Source of the DNA: Brevibacterium zhoupengii
Lineage (GTDB): Bacteria; Actinomycetota; Actinomycetes; Actinomycetales; Brevibacteriaceae
DNA length: 64,000 nt
Assembly: GCF_021117425.1 (NCBI RefSeq)
Contig: NZ_CP088298.1
Coordinates: 3,596,001 to 3,660,000 of the forward strand
Direction: 5' to 3'
This document shows, one piece after another, positions 1-8,578 of this stretch. Positions within the stretch are counted from its first letter, which is position 1. Every line of letters starts with the position of its first letter. The position numbers and the translations under genes are program-made. Below the pieces are notes generated by a model. The model was not told the origin of the DNA. It ran no database searches and worked only from the letters and a program-made list of their open reading frames with translations.

Positions 1-883
1 AGCGGGAGGTCATGTCCGAGTTGTAGGCGGCCTTCTGCTTGTACATCTGGACGAGAGCCTTGAGCTTGGAATGCTCTTCGTCCCAGCGTTTGCCCATCTC
101 TTCGAGCCGTTCGAAACGTGCCGTGCGCGCCTCGTGGTAGCTGTCGAAGCCTCCGGGATGGACCCACGCGGTGTTGCCTGCCGCAGAGAGTTCGAGGGTG
201 ATGATCTCTGTGGCCGCTTGGGCCAGCAGCTCACGGTCGTGGGAGACGAAGAGGACGCTCTTGTCGGTTTCGGCCAGCGCCTCCTCGAGCCAGCGTTTGC
301 CCGGGACGTCGAGAAAGTTGTCCGGCTCGTCGAGGACGAGGACATCGTTGTGCCCGCGCAGAAGCGCCTCAAGCACGAGCTTCTTCTGCTCCCCACCGGA
401 CAGCGTGGAGATCGACCGATCCCGGCAGCGGTCGAAGCTCATCCCCAGCGCCGAGGTAGTGCAGGTGTCCCACAGCACCTCGGCTTCGTAGCCGCCGGCT
501 TCACCCCATTCGCCCAAGGCGGTCGCATAGGCCATCTGCACAGTGGTTGACTCACTGTCGGGCCCGAGCAGCTTATCCTCGGCACGACGGACTGTGGCAG
601 CGGCGGTACGGATACGTTTCGGTGCCAACTCCTCGAGCGCCTCGGCGACGGTATCGGCAGTGATGAACTGCCGCATGAGTCCGACGCTGCCGGTGTGGGA
701 GATGAACCCCTCGTCCGGGGTGAGCTCACCGGTGAGCAGTCGCAGCAGTGTGGTCTTGCCCGCTCCGTTGGCACCGATGAGCGCGGCCTTCTTGCCGTCG
801 CCGATGCGAAATGAGACGGAGTTCAGCAGTGGTCGACCGTCGGCCAGTGTGTAGGAAACGTCATTGATTTCGATATGGCCCAT
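1..883 (-). CDS. ABC-F family ATP-binding protein, N-terminal part (runs off the window)
   Basis: Seen: the reading frame from the ATG at 883 encodes the first nucleotide-binding domain of an ABC-F protein: Walker A GANGAGKTT (about residues 36-44), signature LSGGEQKKL, Walker B VLVLDEP followed by a variant NFLD in place of the usual NHLD, and the H-switch FVSHD. The last visible stretch is charged and helical and fits the interdomain linker; the second ATPase domain lies beyond position 1. Known: ABC-F proteins are soluble, lack membrane domains and act on the ribosome (translation factors or antibiotic-resistance factors). No Shine-Dalgarno is visible; TAGCTT at 890-895 ends 6 nt before the ATG, so a leaderless mRNA is likely. 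Exact subfamily cannot be decided from the visible half. Confidence 0.85.
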   Translation of the reverse strand, partial: MGHIEINDVSYTLADGRPLLNSVSFRIGDGKKAALIGANGAGKTTLLRLLTGELTPDEGFISHTGSVGLMRQFITADTVAEALEELAPKRIRTAAATVRRAEDKLLGPDSESTTVQMAYATALGEWGEAGGYEAEVLWDTCTTSALGMSFDRCRDRSISTLSGGEQKKLVLEALLRGHNDVLVLDEPDNFLDVPGKRWLEEALAETDKSVLFVSHDRELLAQAATEIITLELSAAGNTAWVHPGGFDSYHEARTARFERLEEMGKRWDEEHSKLKALVQMYKQKAAYNSDMTSR

Positions 884-962
884 ACGCTCAAGCTATCAGC
901 CGCGACTCTTCGATTGAGGCTGAGTCAGCTGGGCCTCAGACTGCGACGCAGTCGGCCGACCC

Positions 963-1922
963 TCAGGCCGAGACGAGTTCCTCGGACGTGACGACGACCT
1001 CGCGGGAGGCGACCCGGCGGGCCAAGCGTGCCTCGCCCCATTTGATGAACCCGACGCCGGCGACGATGAAGACACCGCCGAAGAGCTGGATGGGCGCGGG
1101 CATCTCGAACAGGATCAGCCAGGCGACGATGACGGAGAAGGGCACCTCGATGAGGTTGACGAAGGATCCGACCGTCGCACCGATGTAGCGCAGGCCGAGG
1201 ATGCCGGTGATGTAGGCGCCGACGGTGAAGACGACGATCATCGCCATGGGCAGGATCCACGAGACCTTGTAGCCGCCGAAGTCGACATCGGCGGCGACCG
1301 CACCAGCCGGCATGACACCGGTGAATACGATGAGCGACATGGCCAGAGCGCCGACGCCCATCCCCAATCCGGTCAATGCGACCGGTGGAACGTTGATGGA
1401 GTCCTTCGCCGAGACGAGGAAGTAGCTGGCCAGGCAGACCGCGGCGGCGAGAGCCATGACGACGCCGAAGATGCTGATATCCGAGTTGCGGAGATTGAGG
1501 ATGAGGACGAGCCCGATCATCGAGACCACCACACCGATGAAGGTCACCGTCGCCGGACGGGTCCGTGTCCGCGCCCAGATCCAGAAGACGATGAGCATCG
1601 GCGCGGTCATCTCGAGCAGCAGCGCCACGGCCACGGTGAGGTGTTCGACGGCGACGAAGTAGAAGCCCTGGACACCGGCCATCGACACCAGGCCGTAGGT
1701 GAGCACGGTCTTCCAATGCCTGCGCACCTCGTCCCAACGTCCGCGCAGGGCGATGATGCTGGGCACGAGCAGCAGAACGGCCGAGCCGGCCAGTCTGATG
1801 AGCACGACCGAGCCCGGGGTCCACCCGATCTCATACATCGTCTTCGCGATCGGTCCCGAGACCGCGAAGAAGAACGCGGAGGCAAGCGTGAGGAGAAACC
1901 CCATGACGACGGTACGACTCAT
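963..1922 (-). CDS. EamA/DMT-family transporter, 10 TM
   Basis: A 319-residue, very hydrophobic protein with about ten membrane segments arranged as two five-helix EamA repeats, the usual size for the drug/metabolite transporter superfamily (inner-membrane exporters of amino acids or other metabolites). The start at 1922 (MSRTVVMGF) is chosen because AGGAGG lies about 6 nt upstream on the minus strand; the longer open frame to 2504 runs through the divergent gene and is not coding. It is divergent from the CGNR zinc-finger regulator at 2151, separated by about 230 bp, which suggests control by that regulator. Substrate unknown. Confidence 0.88.
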   Translation of the reverse strand: MSRTVVMGFLLTLASAFFFAVSGPIAKTMYEIGWTPGSVVLIRLAGSAVLLLVPSIIALRGRWDEVRRHWKTVLTYGLVSMAGVQGFYFVAVEHLTVAVALLLEMTAPMLIVFWIWARTRTRPATVTFIGVVVSMIGLVLILNLRNSDISIFGVVMALAAAVCLASYFLVSAKDSINVPPVALTGLGMGVGALAMSLIVFTGVMPAGAVAADVDFGGYKVSWILPMAMIVVFTVGAYITGILGLRYIGATVGSFVNLIEVPFSVIVAWLILFEMPAPIQLFGGVFIVAGVGFIKWGEARLARRVASREVVVTSEELVSA

Positions 1923-2150
1923 TCTTGACCTCCTGAAGTGCATGACTGCTGAAACGATGATGGACGTGCTGGTGGATATGTGATCCGAGTGCGGAGGGAG
2001 TGGGGCACACGCCAGCACCCTCGCCGAGGTGGGGCCCAGTCCCGCAGGACTCCGATGTTGATCTGCCGCCTGAAACCAGTATTGAACACGCCCGTGAAAT
2101 GAGTCAAGTGCATTTTGGTCCTTACATATCTGTGGCAGAATGTGCTCACC

Positions 2151-2738
2151 ATGCCTTTCGCCTATGACATTCGCTCGAATCTCACGATGCTCGTCGACCT
2201 CCTCAACACCTCGGGAGCCCTCGCCGAAGACGGAGACGAGCTGACGACAACCGCCGGACTCCGCGGATTCGCGGCCCGGCACGACTTCTCGGGCCCCATC
2301 CGGGCCACGAAGTCCGACGTCGATGCCACCCGTCGCCTGCGGGAGAGATTCGCCCTCGCGCTCGATGCGAGCCTCGACGCCGTGACGCCGGCCGAGGTCG
2401 AAGCGGGCGAAGAGAGCGTCGTCAATGAGGTCAATCTCACACTGCGCGAGGCCAGTGCACTGCCCCTGCTCGTCAAACACGGGGAGTGGGACTGGCATCT
2501 GCACGGGGTGGGCGAGTCAGCGAGTCTGGCCGATCGTGTCGCCGCCGACGTCGCACTCGTCCTCGTCGACCTCATCCGCAGCGGGGACCTCGATCGACTC
2601 GGCCGCTGCGCCGCCGAGGACTGCGACGCCTATCTGGCTGACTTCAGCCGCAACCGCTCGAAGCGCTTCTGCGATACCGGCAACTGCGCGAACCGCACGC
2701 ACGTGGCAGCATTCCGCGCCCGGCAGGCGGACCCCTGA
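2151..2738 (+). CDS. CGNR zinc-finger (ABATE-domain) regulator
   Basis: A 195-residue protein. The C-terminal third has the CGNR zinc-finger layout: C-x4-C (RCAAEDC), then C-x4-C followed by ANR (RFCDTGNCANR). The N-terminal two thirds fit the ABATE-type ligand-binding region that usually precedes it. Known: these proteins are annotated as putative stress-responsive transcriptional regulators and are often divergent from transporter genes, as here with the EamA exporter. The start MPFAYDIR at 2151 was preferred over the upstream methionine at 2115 because homologues begin close to this motif; no strong Shine-Dalgarno supports either. Confidence 0.8.
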   Translation: MPFAYDIRSNLTMLVDLLNTSGALAEDGDELTTTAGLRGFAARHDFSGPIRATKSDVDATRRLRERFALALDASLDAVTPAEVEAGEESVVNEVNLTLREASALPLLVKHGEWDWHLHGVGESASLADRVAADVALVLVDLIRSGDLDRLGRCAAEDCDAYLADFSRNRSKRFCDTGNCANRTHVAAFRARQADP

Positions 2739-2940
2739 GGCCAGACCCTGGAGGCAGACTCCTGAGGCCAGACTCTCGAGACGACGACCGGGGCCCCACC
2801 TCGGCGATGGACACCCGGCGCGGTTCGGCATTTCTGTGCACAAGCTGAGTGCGAGCACATATAACCCTCAATCTGTGGAGGCATTCCTGTGAACGCATGC
2901 GGCACTTCAGCCCTCACGGGACTTTTCTGAGAGTTTTCTA

Positions 2941-2954
2941 GTGACTCAGGTCAC
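2941..2954. promoter_or_regulatory. CRP/GlxR-type dyad upstream of the response-regulator operon
   Basis: GTGA-CTCAGG-TCAC, flanked by A on the right, is a perfect dyad matching the CRP-family core TGTGA-N6-TCACA at all eight inner positions. Its centre lies about 63 bp before the start codon at 3011. In corynebacteria and relatives such sites bind GlxR, a cAMP-binding CRP homologue. Binding here is inferred from the pattern only. Confidence 0.45.
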
Positions 2955-3010
2955 ATTCGCATTCAGGAAATTATCAAGCCACTATCAGAATTGAGCTTCA
3001 GACTAAATAC

Positions 3011-3766
3011 ATGACTACAGCAAACGATACCGACATCGAAGCCACACTCCTCGTTGTCGACGATGAGCCCAATATCCGCGAACTCCTCTCGACCAGCCTG
3101 CGCTTCGCAGGGTTCGACGTCGTCTCGGCCGCCAACGGCGCCGAAGCTCTTCGTCTGGCCGAGCAGACCAACCCCGACCTCCTCGTCCTCGACGTGATGC
3201 TGCCGGACATGGACGGCTTCACTGTCACACGACGCCTCCGCCAGATCGGCATGAACGCTCCCGTCGTGTTCCTCACCGCCCGTGATGACACCTCGGACAA
3301 GATCACCGGCCTGACCGTCGGCGGCGACGACTACGTCACCAAGCCCTTCAGCCTCGAAGAGGTCGTCGCCCGCATCCGCGCTGTGCTGCGTCGGACCCGC
3401 AGCCTCGAAGACGAAGAGAACGCCGTCATCATGGCCGGCGATCTCGAACTCGATGACGACACCCACGAGGTGCGTCGCTCGGGAATCCTCATCGATCTCT
3501 CCCCCACCGAGTTCAAACTGCTGCGCTACCTCATGCTCAACACCAACCGTGTGCTCTCGAAGTCCCAGATCCTCGACCATGTCTGGGAATACGACTTCGG
3601 CGGCGACACCGGAATCGTCGAGTCCTATATCTCCTACCTGCGTCGCAAGATCGATGTCACACCGGAGACCGACGCCGCCGGACACCCTGTCGAGATGGAA
3701 TGGACGCCGATGATTCAGACCAAGCGCGGTGTGGGTTACATGCTGCGCACACCGGAATCCAAGTAG
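3011..3766 (+). CDS. OmpR/PhoB-family response regulator (PhoP/TrcR-like)
   Basis: A 251-residue two-component regulator. The receiver domain (about 12-125) has acidic pocket D17-D18, phospho-acceptor D61 (LLVLDVMLPDMDG) and K111 (VTKPF). A C-terminal winged helix (about 145-247) carries the recognition-helix region FGGDTGIVESYISYLRRKID, which closely resembles the mycobacterial PhoP/TrcR group. It heads a three-gene operon with the histidine kinase at 3797 and the HtrA protease at 5677, an arrangement like mycobacterial mprA-mprB-pepD, so an envelope-stress role is likely although the regulator itself looks more PhoP/TrcR-like. No clear Shine-Dalgarno precedes the ATG. A CRP-type dyad lies upstream. 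Confidence 0.9.
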   Translation: MTTANDTDIEATLLVVDDEPNIRELLSTSLRFAGFDVVSAANGAEALRLAEQTNPDLLVLDVMLPDMDGFTVTRRLRQIGMNAPVVFLTARDDTSDKITGLTVGGDDYVTKPFSLEEVVARIRAVLRRTRSLEDEENAVIMAGDLELDDDTHEVRRSGILIDLSPTEFKLLRYLMLNTNRVLSKSQILDHVWEYDFGGDTGIVESYISYLRRKIDVTPETDAAGHPVEMEWTPMIQTKRGVGYMLRTPESK

Positions 3767-3796
3767 TCGGACAAGCTCAGGCGCTAGATTACTCAC

Positions 3797-5680
3797 GTGG
3801 CAAAAGAATCCCGTCCCACCCGACCCGGCTTCTGGGAAGAATGGTCGCTGACTACCAAGCTGCTGGCCATCATGATGCTGCTCATGTTGCTCGTTCTCTC
3901 CGGAACGAGCGCCTGGGTGCTCGAGAACCTGCGCGACAGCCTCGTCGAACGCACCGATGAGAGACTCATCAATGCGTCGGAGACGCTTGCCAAGCAGGCT
4001 TATCAGGATGTGTTCCAGCCTGCCCAGCTGCAATCGTCGTCATCGTCGAGCAAGGACCAGTCAGCGAACTCGGACAGCAGCGACGGGGCGGATTCCTCCA
4101 CCGAGACTCCCACCACCATCGATTCGAGCTCCTGGGATGAACTCAAGAGCCTCATGCCCGGTGGCTTCTACGTCCAGTTCTATGACACTGACGGCAAACC
4201 GATCAGTGATCCTGTAGCTCCGGAGCCTGGCAACAGCCCGGTTCTGCCGACGATCAACGAGTCGAAGGTCTATGCGCAGGGTGGTGAGCCATTCACCGTC
4301 GCCGGGACCACCTCGCAGTGGCGGGCTCGGGCGATGAAGGTTCAGAACACGGACGTACTCGTCTCGATCGCGGTGCCCTTCGACCGCGAGATCGACAACA
4401 TCAATGAGCGTGCCCGCAATACGATGATCGGCATCGGACTGCTGGCCCTGGCCATGGTGGCAGGTGTCGGATACTGGGCGATCAACAACACGTTCCGGCC
4501 GCTGCGCGACATCGAGAAGACTGCCTCGAGGATCGCCGCCGGTGACCTGAGCCAACGGGTGCCGACGTTCCCCCGCAACACCGAACTCGGTCGCCTCTCG
4601 GGCGCACTGAACACGATGCTGGGGCGGATCGAGGACTCCTTCGACGGACAGACACGGTCGGAGAAGCGCATCCGCCAGTTCGTCTCCGATGCCTCGCACG
4701 AACTGCGCACACCTCTGGTCACGATCCGCGGCTACGCCGAGCTCTACCGGCAGGGCGCAATCACGAAATCCGATGACATCGGCAATGCCATGGAGCGGAT
4801 GGAGTCCGAGGCCAAACGTATGGGAGTCCTTGTCGATGACCTCGTCGTCCTCGCTCGCCTCGACGAGCAGCGACCTGCCGAGATCGGTCCCATCGACCTC
4901 CACCGGATCGCCCGTGACGCCGCCGCCGACGCAGCCGCTCAGGCACCCGACCGGGACATCAGCTTCATCGGGCTCGACGGGGACGATGCTCAGCCCGTGC
5001 CGATGATCAGGGGGTCGGAGTCGAAGATCCGCCAGGTCATCGTCAACCTCGCCGGCAACGCTGTCCGCCACACCCCGGAGCACACCGCCATCGAATTCGC
5101 CGTCGGCGTCGTCGGAGGCCGCGCCGAGGCGAGCGCGGAGTCAGCAGACCCTTCGAATGGCCAGGACACCGAGTCCAAGACCGGCTCCAACAAGGCCGTG
5201 GCAAACAAGACGGGTGCGAACAAGGCCGCGGCGAAGGACAAATCCCGCGAGCGCGGATTCGTCACCGGCGGTGTGCGCATCTTCCGCCGAGGCGACTCGA
5301 ACGGCAACGATCAGAACGACGCTCAGGCGCCCGCCGGGATTGTGCCGGATATGACGGCGGCCGGGTCGATTACGGTCGACGATTCGCTGCGCGGATTCCC
5401 CAATGGACGAGTCAGGATCGAAGTTCGCGATCACGGCGACGGGATCGACCCCGAGGTCGTGCCCCGGATCTTCGAGAGGTTCTATCGCCTCGATGTGTCC
5501 AGGACCCGCGATACCGGCGGGTCTGGTCTCGGACTTTCCATCGTCAAGGCGATCGTGGAGAACCACCATGGTGCGATATCGGTGCACCAGACCCCGGGCG
5601 GCGGTGCAACGTTCCGCATCGATCTACCTATCTCAGACACTGAAGACAGCGCTCCGGACGCACGAAAGGACGAGCGATGA
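3797..5680 (+). CDS. HAMP-containing sensor histidine kinase with an insertion in the ATPase domain
   Basis: A 627-residue membrane kinase partnering the upstream regulator. Layout: transmembrane helix about 20-38, a Ser-rich extracytoplasmic domain, second helix about 212-232, HAMP, then the dimerisation domain with H301 (SDASHELRTP). The N box (VNLAGNAVRHTPE) is near residue 416 and the G1 box (RDHGDGID) near 545, so the catalytic domain holds about 95 extra residues rich in Lys, Asn, Ala and Asp between N box and G1; the F box and G2 (GGSGLGLSIV) follow normally. The start is GTG, with TAGATT ending 6 nt before it and no Shine-Dalgarno, so a leaderless internal promoter is possible. The TGA overlaps the ATG of the HtrA gene (ATGA). 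Confidence 0.9.
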   Translation: MAKESRPTRPGFWEEWSLTTKLLAIMMLLMLLVLSGTSAWVLENLRDSLVERTDERLINASETLAKQAYQDVFQPAQLQSSSSSSKDQSANSDSSDGADSSTETPTTIDSSSWDELKSLMPGGFYVQFYDTDGKPISDPVAPEPGNSPVLPTINESKVYAQGGEPFTVAGTTSQWRARAMKVQNTDVLVSIAVPFDREIDNINERARNTMIGIGLLALAMVAGVGYWAINNTFRPLRDIEKTASRIAAGDLSQRVPTFPRNTELGRLSGALNTMLGRIEDSFDGQTRSEKRIRQFVSDASHELRTPLVTIRGYAELYRQGAITKSDDIGNAMERMESEAKRMGVLVDDLVVLARLDEQRPAEIGPIDLHRIARDAAADAAAQAPDRDISFIGLDGDDAQPVPMIRGSESKIRQVIVNLAGNAVRHTPEHTAIEFAVGVVGGRAEASAESADPSNGQDTESKTGSNKAVANKTGANKAAAKDKSRERGFVTGGVRIFRRGDSNGNDQNDAQAPAGIVPDMTAAGSITVDDSLRGFPNGRVRIEVRDHGDGIDPEVVPRIFERFYRLDVSRTRDTGGSGLGLSIVKAIVENHHGAISVHQTPGGGATFRIDLPISDTEDSAPDARKDER

Positions 5681-7827
5681 GCAGCAACGACCCCAACAAT
5701 CAGGGCAACAATTCCGACTACCGGGGACGGCACGGGGACCAGGACCACCGCACGTTCCCCACCGATGGCTCACGCGAATCCTCAGATGACCCACGCAGCT
5801 CGGCACCAGGATCCCAAGGCTCTGCGGAGGGCTCACGCCGCTCTGCCGAGGTCCCTCGCACGTTCCCGAGCAACTCGAGTGGATCCAGCGGATTCAGTGG
5901 AGCCAATGGGTCGAACGGTCCTGCGCGGGTCAGTCCTCCGGTCGCACCCTCTTCTCGCTCGAACAGCTCTGAGCAGGGTCAGACACCCTGGCAGGGTCAG
6001 GATCCGCGACAACGCCAGGCTCCGTGGCAGGGCCAGGACCCGAGGCAGAACCCGGAGTCGAATCCTTCTCCGGTGCAGCCGACTCGTGTTCAGCCCCCTG
6101 TGGACGCATCGACAGAACAGTCCGCACAATCCGGATACCCCGCACAATCCGGGTCAGCGGGAGGCTATCAGGGGTATCAGAGCCAACAGGGATATCAGGG
6201 GCAGCAGGGGCAGCCGCCACAGGGGCCCGGCGCTGGTGCGAACCAGTCCTACGATGGAGCCCAGCGCTACGGCAACACTCAGCGCTACGATCGCAGCCCA
6301 GACACTGGCGGAGGCGGTCACATCGGCTATTCCTCTCCCGGAACCAATGCAGCCCACGGTGCATCGCAGACTGGCACCAACTCCCCCACCGATCCGAATC
6401 CCTACGGCACGCCGTATGCGCAGGGAACCGGACAGCCCGGCACAGGGTCTGGCCCAGGCGCAGGGGCAGGGACAGTTGCGGGAGCCGGCCCCGATGCCGC
6501 CGCAGGCGCAGCAGGAGCGGCCGCCTATGGTCATATGGGCAGCCAACCGAACCCCGGCGGCTACCCCCAGACCGGGTCAGCAGGCTTCCACTCCGGTCCC
6601 GGTGGCCAAGGAGACCCCGGCGACCCCAACGGACCAAGTGACCCCTATGGACCAAACGGTCCTGGTGGACCAGGTGGACCGTACGGTCCAGGGCCGTACG
6701 GAGTCGAAGCACCACCTCGGCGAGAGAAGCGAGGACCGGGCTGGTTCGCCACCATCGCGATCGCCGCAGTTGCTGCGCTTCTCGGTGGAGCCGCGGCCTT
6801 CGGCGGGAGCTACGCAGTCAATGCCTTCGGCGGTGAGGACTCACGCAAAGTCGCTGATCAGACCATCGAAACCCCAGATTGGACCGAGGTCGCCAAGCAG
6901 ACGTCCCAGAGCGTCGTCTCGATCCAGGTCGGCACCAACGGACAGGTGCAGGGACTGGGTTCAGGCTCGATCTACGATGACCAGGGACACGTCATCACAA
7001 ACAATCACGTGGTGGCACCTGCCGACACACCTTCCGGCGAGATCGCTGTGACGATGAAGAACGGGGGGACGGTGAAAGCCGAGATCGTCGGCCGCGACCC
7101 CTCGACCGATATCGCGGTCATCAAACTCGACCAAGTTCCCAAGGACGCAGGTCCCCTCCCCGTCGGTGACTCGAAGGAGATGAAGGTGGGAGATCCGGTG
7201 ATGGCACTGGGCAATCCTCTGGGTCTCGCGGATTCGGTCACCACCGGCATCGTCTCGGCTCTTGATCGGCCGGTCTCGACGGAGAACATCGGCGAGGACG
7301 CGACCTCGCAGGAGAAGGAGATGACGATCACCAACGCCATCCAGACGGATGCTGCGATCAACCCCGGCAACTCCGGCGGTCCGCTGGTCGACGGTGATGG
7401 CAACTTCATCGGAGTGAATTCCGCTGCGGCATCACTGAGCCAGGCTGGTGAAGGTGGCCAGTCAGGATCGATCGGCATCGGGTTCGCCATCCCCTCGTCG
7501 CAGGCCGTGATGATCGCCGACCAGCTCATCTCCAGCGGCAAGGCGCTGCATCCGTTCCTCGGGATCACGCTGACGGACGGACAGATCAACAGCGGCGGCG
7601 CTACCCAGGGCAGCGCCAAGGTCCAGTCTGTGCAGTCCGGGTCACCGGCATCCAAAGCAGGTTTCAAGGACGGCGATGACATCGTGGCCGTTGGTGGGAC
7701 CAAGGTCAACAATGCCATCGCTCTGCGTGCACTCGTCCGTGCACAGCCGACGAACACGCCCGTCGACTTCACGGTCGTGCGCGGCGGCCAGGAACAGACG
7801 CTCAAGACGACTTTGGTCCTGAAGTGA
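5677..7827 (+). CDS. htrA: Membrane-anchored HtrA/DegP-type serine protease with PDZ domain
   Basis: A 716-residue S1C protease. Residues 1-350 form a low-complexity, Gln/Gly/Pro/Ser/Tyr-rich cytoplasmic tail with repeated WQGQDPRQ and YQGYQ-like units. One membrane helix follows (about 352-378). The extracytoplasmic protease domain has catalytic H444 (TNNHVV), D478 (STDIAVIKL) and S566 (NPGNSGGPL), followed by a C-terminal PDZ domain (about 620-710). Known: actinobacterial HtrA/PepD proteases degrade or refold misfolded envelope proteins and feed back on the two-component system encoded with them. The start codon overlaps the kinase stop (ATGA), showing translational coupling. A strong hairpin terminator follows at 7906. 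The tail is much longer than in DegP. Confidence 0.93.
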   Translation: MSSNDPNNQGNNSDYRGRHGDQDHRTFPTDGSRESSDDPRSSAPGSQGSAEGSRRSAEVPRTFPSNSSGSSGFSGANGSNGPARVSPPVAPSSRSNSSEQGQTPWQGQDPRQRQAPWQGQDPRQNPESNPSPVQPTRVQPPVDASTEQSAQSGYPAQSGSAGGYQGYQSQQGYQGQQGQPPQGPGAGANQSYDGAQRYGNTQRYDRSPDTGGGGHIGYSSPGTNAAHGASQTGTNSPTDPNPYGTPYAQGTGQPGTGSGPGAGAGTVAGAGPDAAAGAAGAAAYGHMGSQPNPGGYPQTGSAGFHSGPGGQGDPGDPNGPSDPYGPNGPGGPGGPYGPGPYGVEAPPRREKRGPGWFATIAIAAVAALLGGAAAFGGSYAVNAFGGEDSRKVADQTIETPDWTEVAKQTSQSVVSIQVGTNGQVQGLGSGSIYDDQGHVITNNHVVAPADTPSGEIAVTMKNGGTVKAEIVGRDPSTDIAVIKLDQVPKDAGPLPVGDSKEMKVGDPVMALGNPLGLADSVTTGIVSALDRPVSTENIGEDATSQEKEMTITNAIQTDAAINPGNSGGPLVDGDGNFIGVNSAAASLSQAGEGGQSGSIGIGFAIPSSQAVMIADQLISSGKALHPFLGITLTDGQINSGGATQGSAKVQSVQSGSPASKAGFKDGDDIVAVGGTKVNNAIALRALVRAQPTNTPVDFTVVRGGQEQTLKTTLVLK

Positions 7828-7905
7828 CGACATCGACCTTTCAGCAGAGGGTCGACCGGACTTGAGTGCAGATCACTGTGGATGACGATCCCACTCGTGG
7901 GCATT

Positions 7906-7944
7906 GAGGGTGTGGACAGCCAAGCGCTGTCCACACCCTCTTTC
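7906..7944 (+). terminator. Rho-independent terminator after htrA
   Basis: A perfect 15-bp stem (7906-7920 with 7926-7940) and 5-nt loop are followed by tttctc. It closes the regulator-kinase-protease operon and separates it from the WXG100 gene. Confidence 0.85.
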
Positions 7945-8037
7945 TCTGAGCTTCCGCCGGTACAGGAGAGCCGCGAAGATGAGTGCCAGTCCCGGTGCTT
8001 CGTCCCAAGCTCCGGTGTTCCACCGATAGGAGAAGTC

Positions 8038-8325
8038 ATGAGTTTCGAAGTCGATGCCGAACGCGTCTCGTCCGCCGCCACCGCCACGGCAGGCACCTCC
8101 CGCACCCTTGTCGCGGAATCAAACACAATGCTGAGGAATCTTTTGGCCCTGCAGGAGTGTTGGAAGGGTAGTGCGGCACAGAATTTCCAGACGGTCATCA
8201 ATGAGTGGGAAGGTGCGCAGAAGCAGCTGTTCGAATCGTTGACCTCGATCCACGGGGCGCTGAACACCGCAGCTGCGCAGTACTCGGAGGTGGAAGCCGC
8301 GAATTCTCGGCTCTTCGCTCCGTGA
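8038..8325 (+). CDS. WXG100-family (ESAT-6-like) small protein, orphan
   Basis: A 95-residue, helical protein with the central W-x-G turn (CWKGSAAQNF, about residues 42-51) between two predicted helices, the hallmark of WXG100 proteins, which form helical hairpin dimers and are usually exported by ESX/type VII systems. The start at 8038 is set by AGGAGA 4-9 nt upstream (gataggagaagtc) and by the normal family length. No ESX ATPase, membrane component or partner WXG100 gene is present in this window, so it is an orphan here. It lies between the HtrA terminator and the psp operon. Confidence 0.85.
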   Translation: MSFEVDAERVSSAATATAGTSRTLVAESNTMLRNLLALQECWKGSAAQNFQTVINEWEGAQKQLFESLTSIHGALNTAAAQYSEVEAANSRLFAP

Positions 8326-8457
8326 GGCTCGAGTCACCCGCGTCAGTCGGCGTCACCGGCCACCGGAACCCATCGGCGGCCCGAGTCGCAGGCACGCTGT
8401 GGCTACCGAATCCCGCCCGGATCGTCTGTTCGATTTCTATGTCCGCGTCTGGCAAAT

Positions 8458-8483
8458 TATCAGCCTTTGTTAGTAGGCTGATA
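8458..8483. promoter_or_regulatory. Inverted repeat upstream of pspA, candidate operator
   Basis: TATCAGCC and GGCTGATA form a perfect 8-bp inverted repeat with a 10-nt spacer, about 95 bp before the pspA start. It could be an operator of the psp operon or a transcript hairpin. It does not match the ClgR-type box known from mycobacterial psp control. Confidence 0.35.
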
Positions 8484-8578
8484 GCGATAGTTCGCGGCGG
8501 TGCTGGATGGGTTTCTCCAGGTTAGGAGACGACCGGTCTGCAGCGTCGGGTCAAGACCAATGCAGGAGTCGACTACGG

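Noticed and set aside
1934..2117. Two AAGTGCAT boxes around the EamA/CGNR divergent promoter
   Set aside because: An 8-bp match within about 200 bp is expected by chance often enough (about 0.3 expected pairs), and no dyad or further copy supports an operator.
2731..2783. Imperfect repeats of CCTGAGGCCAGAC after the CGNR gene
   Set aside because: Short, degenerate and without an obvious role; probably local slippage.
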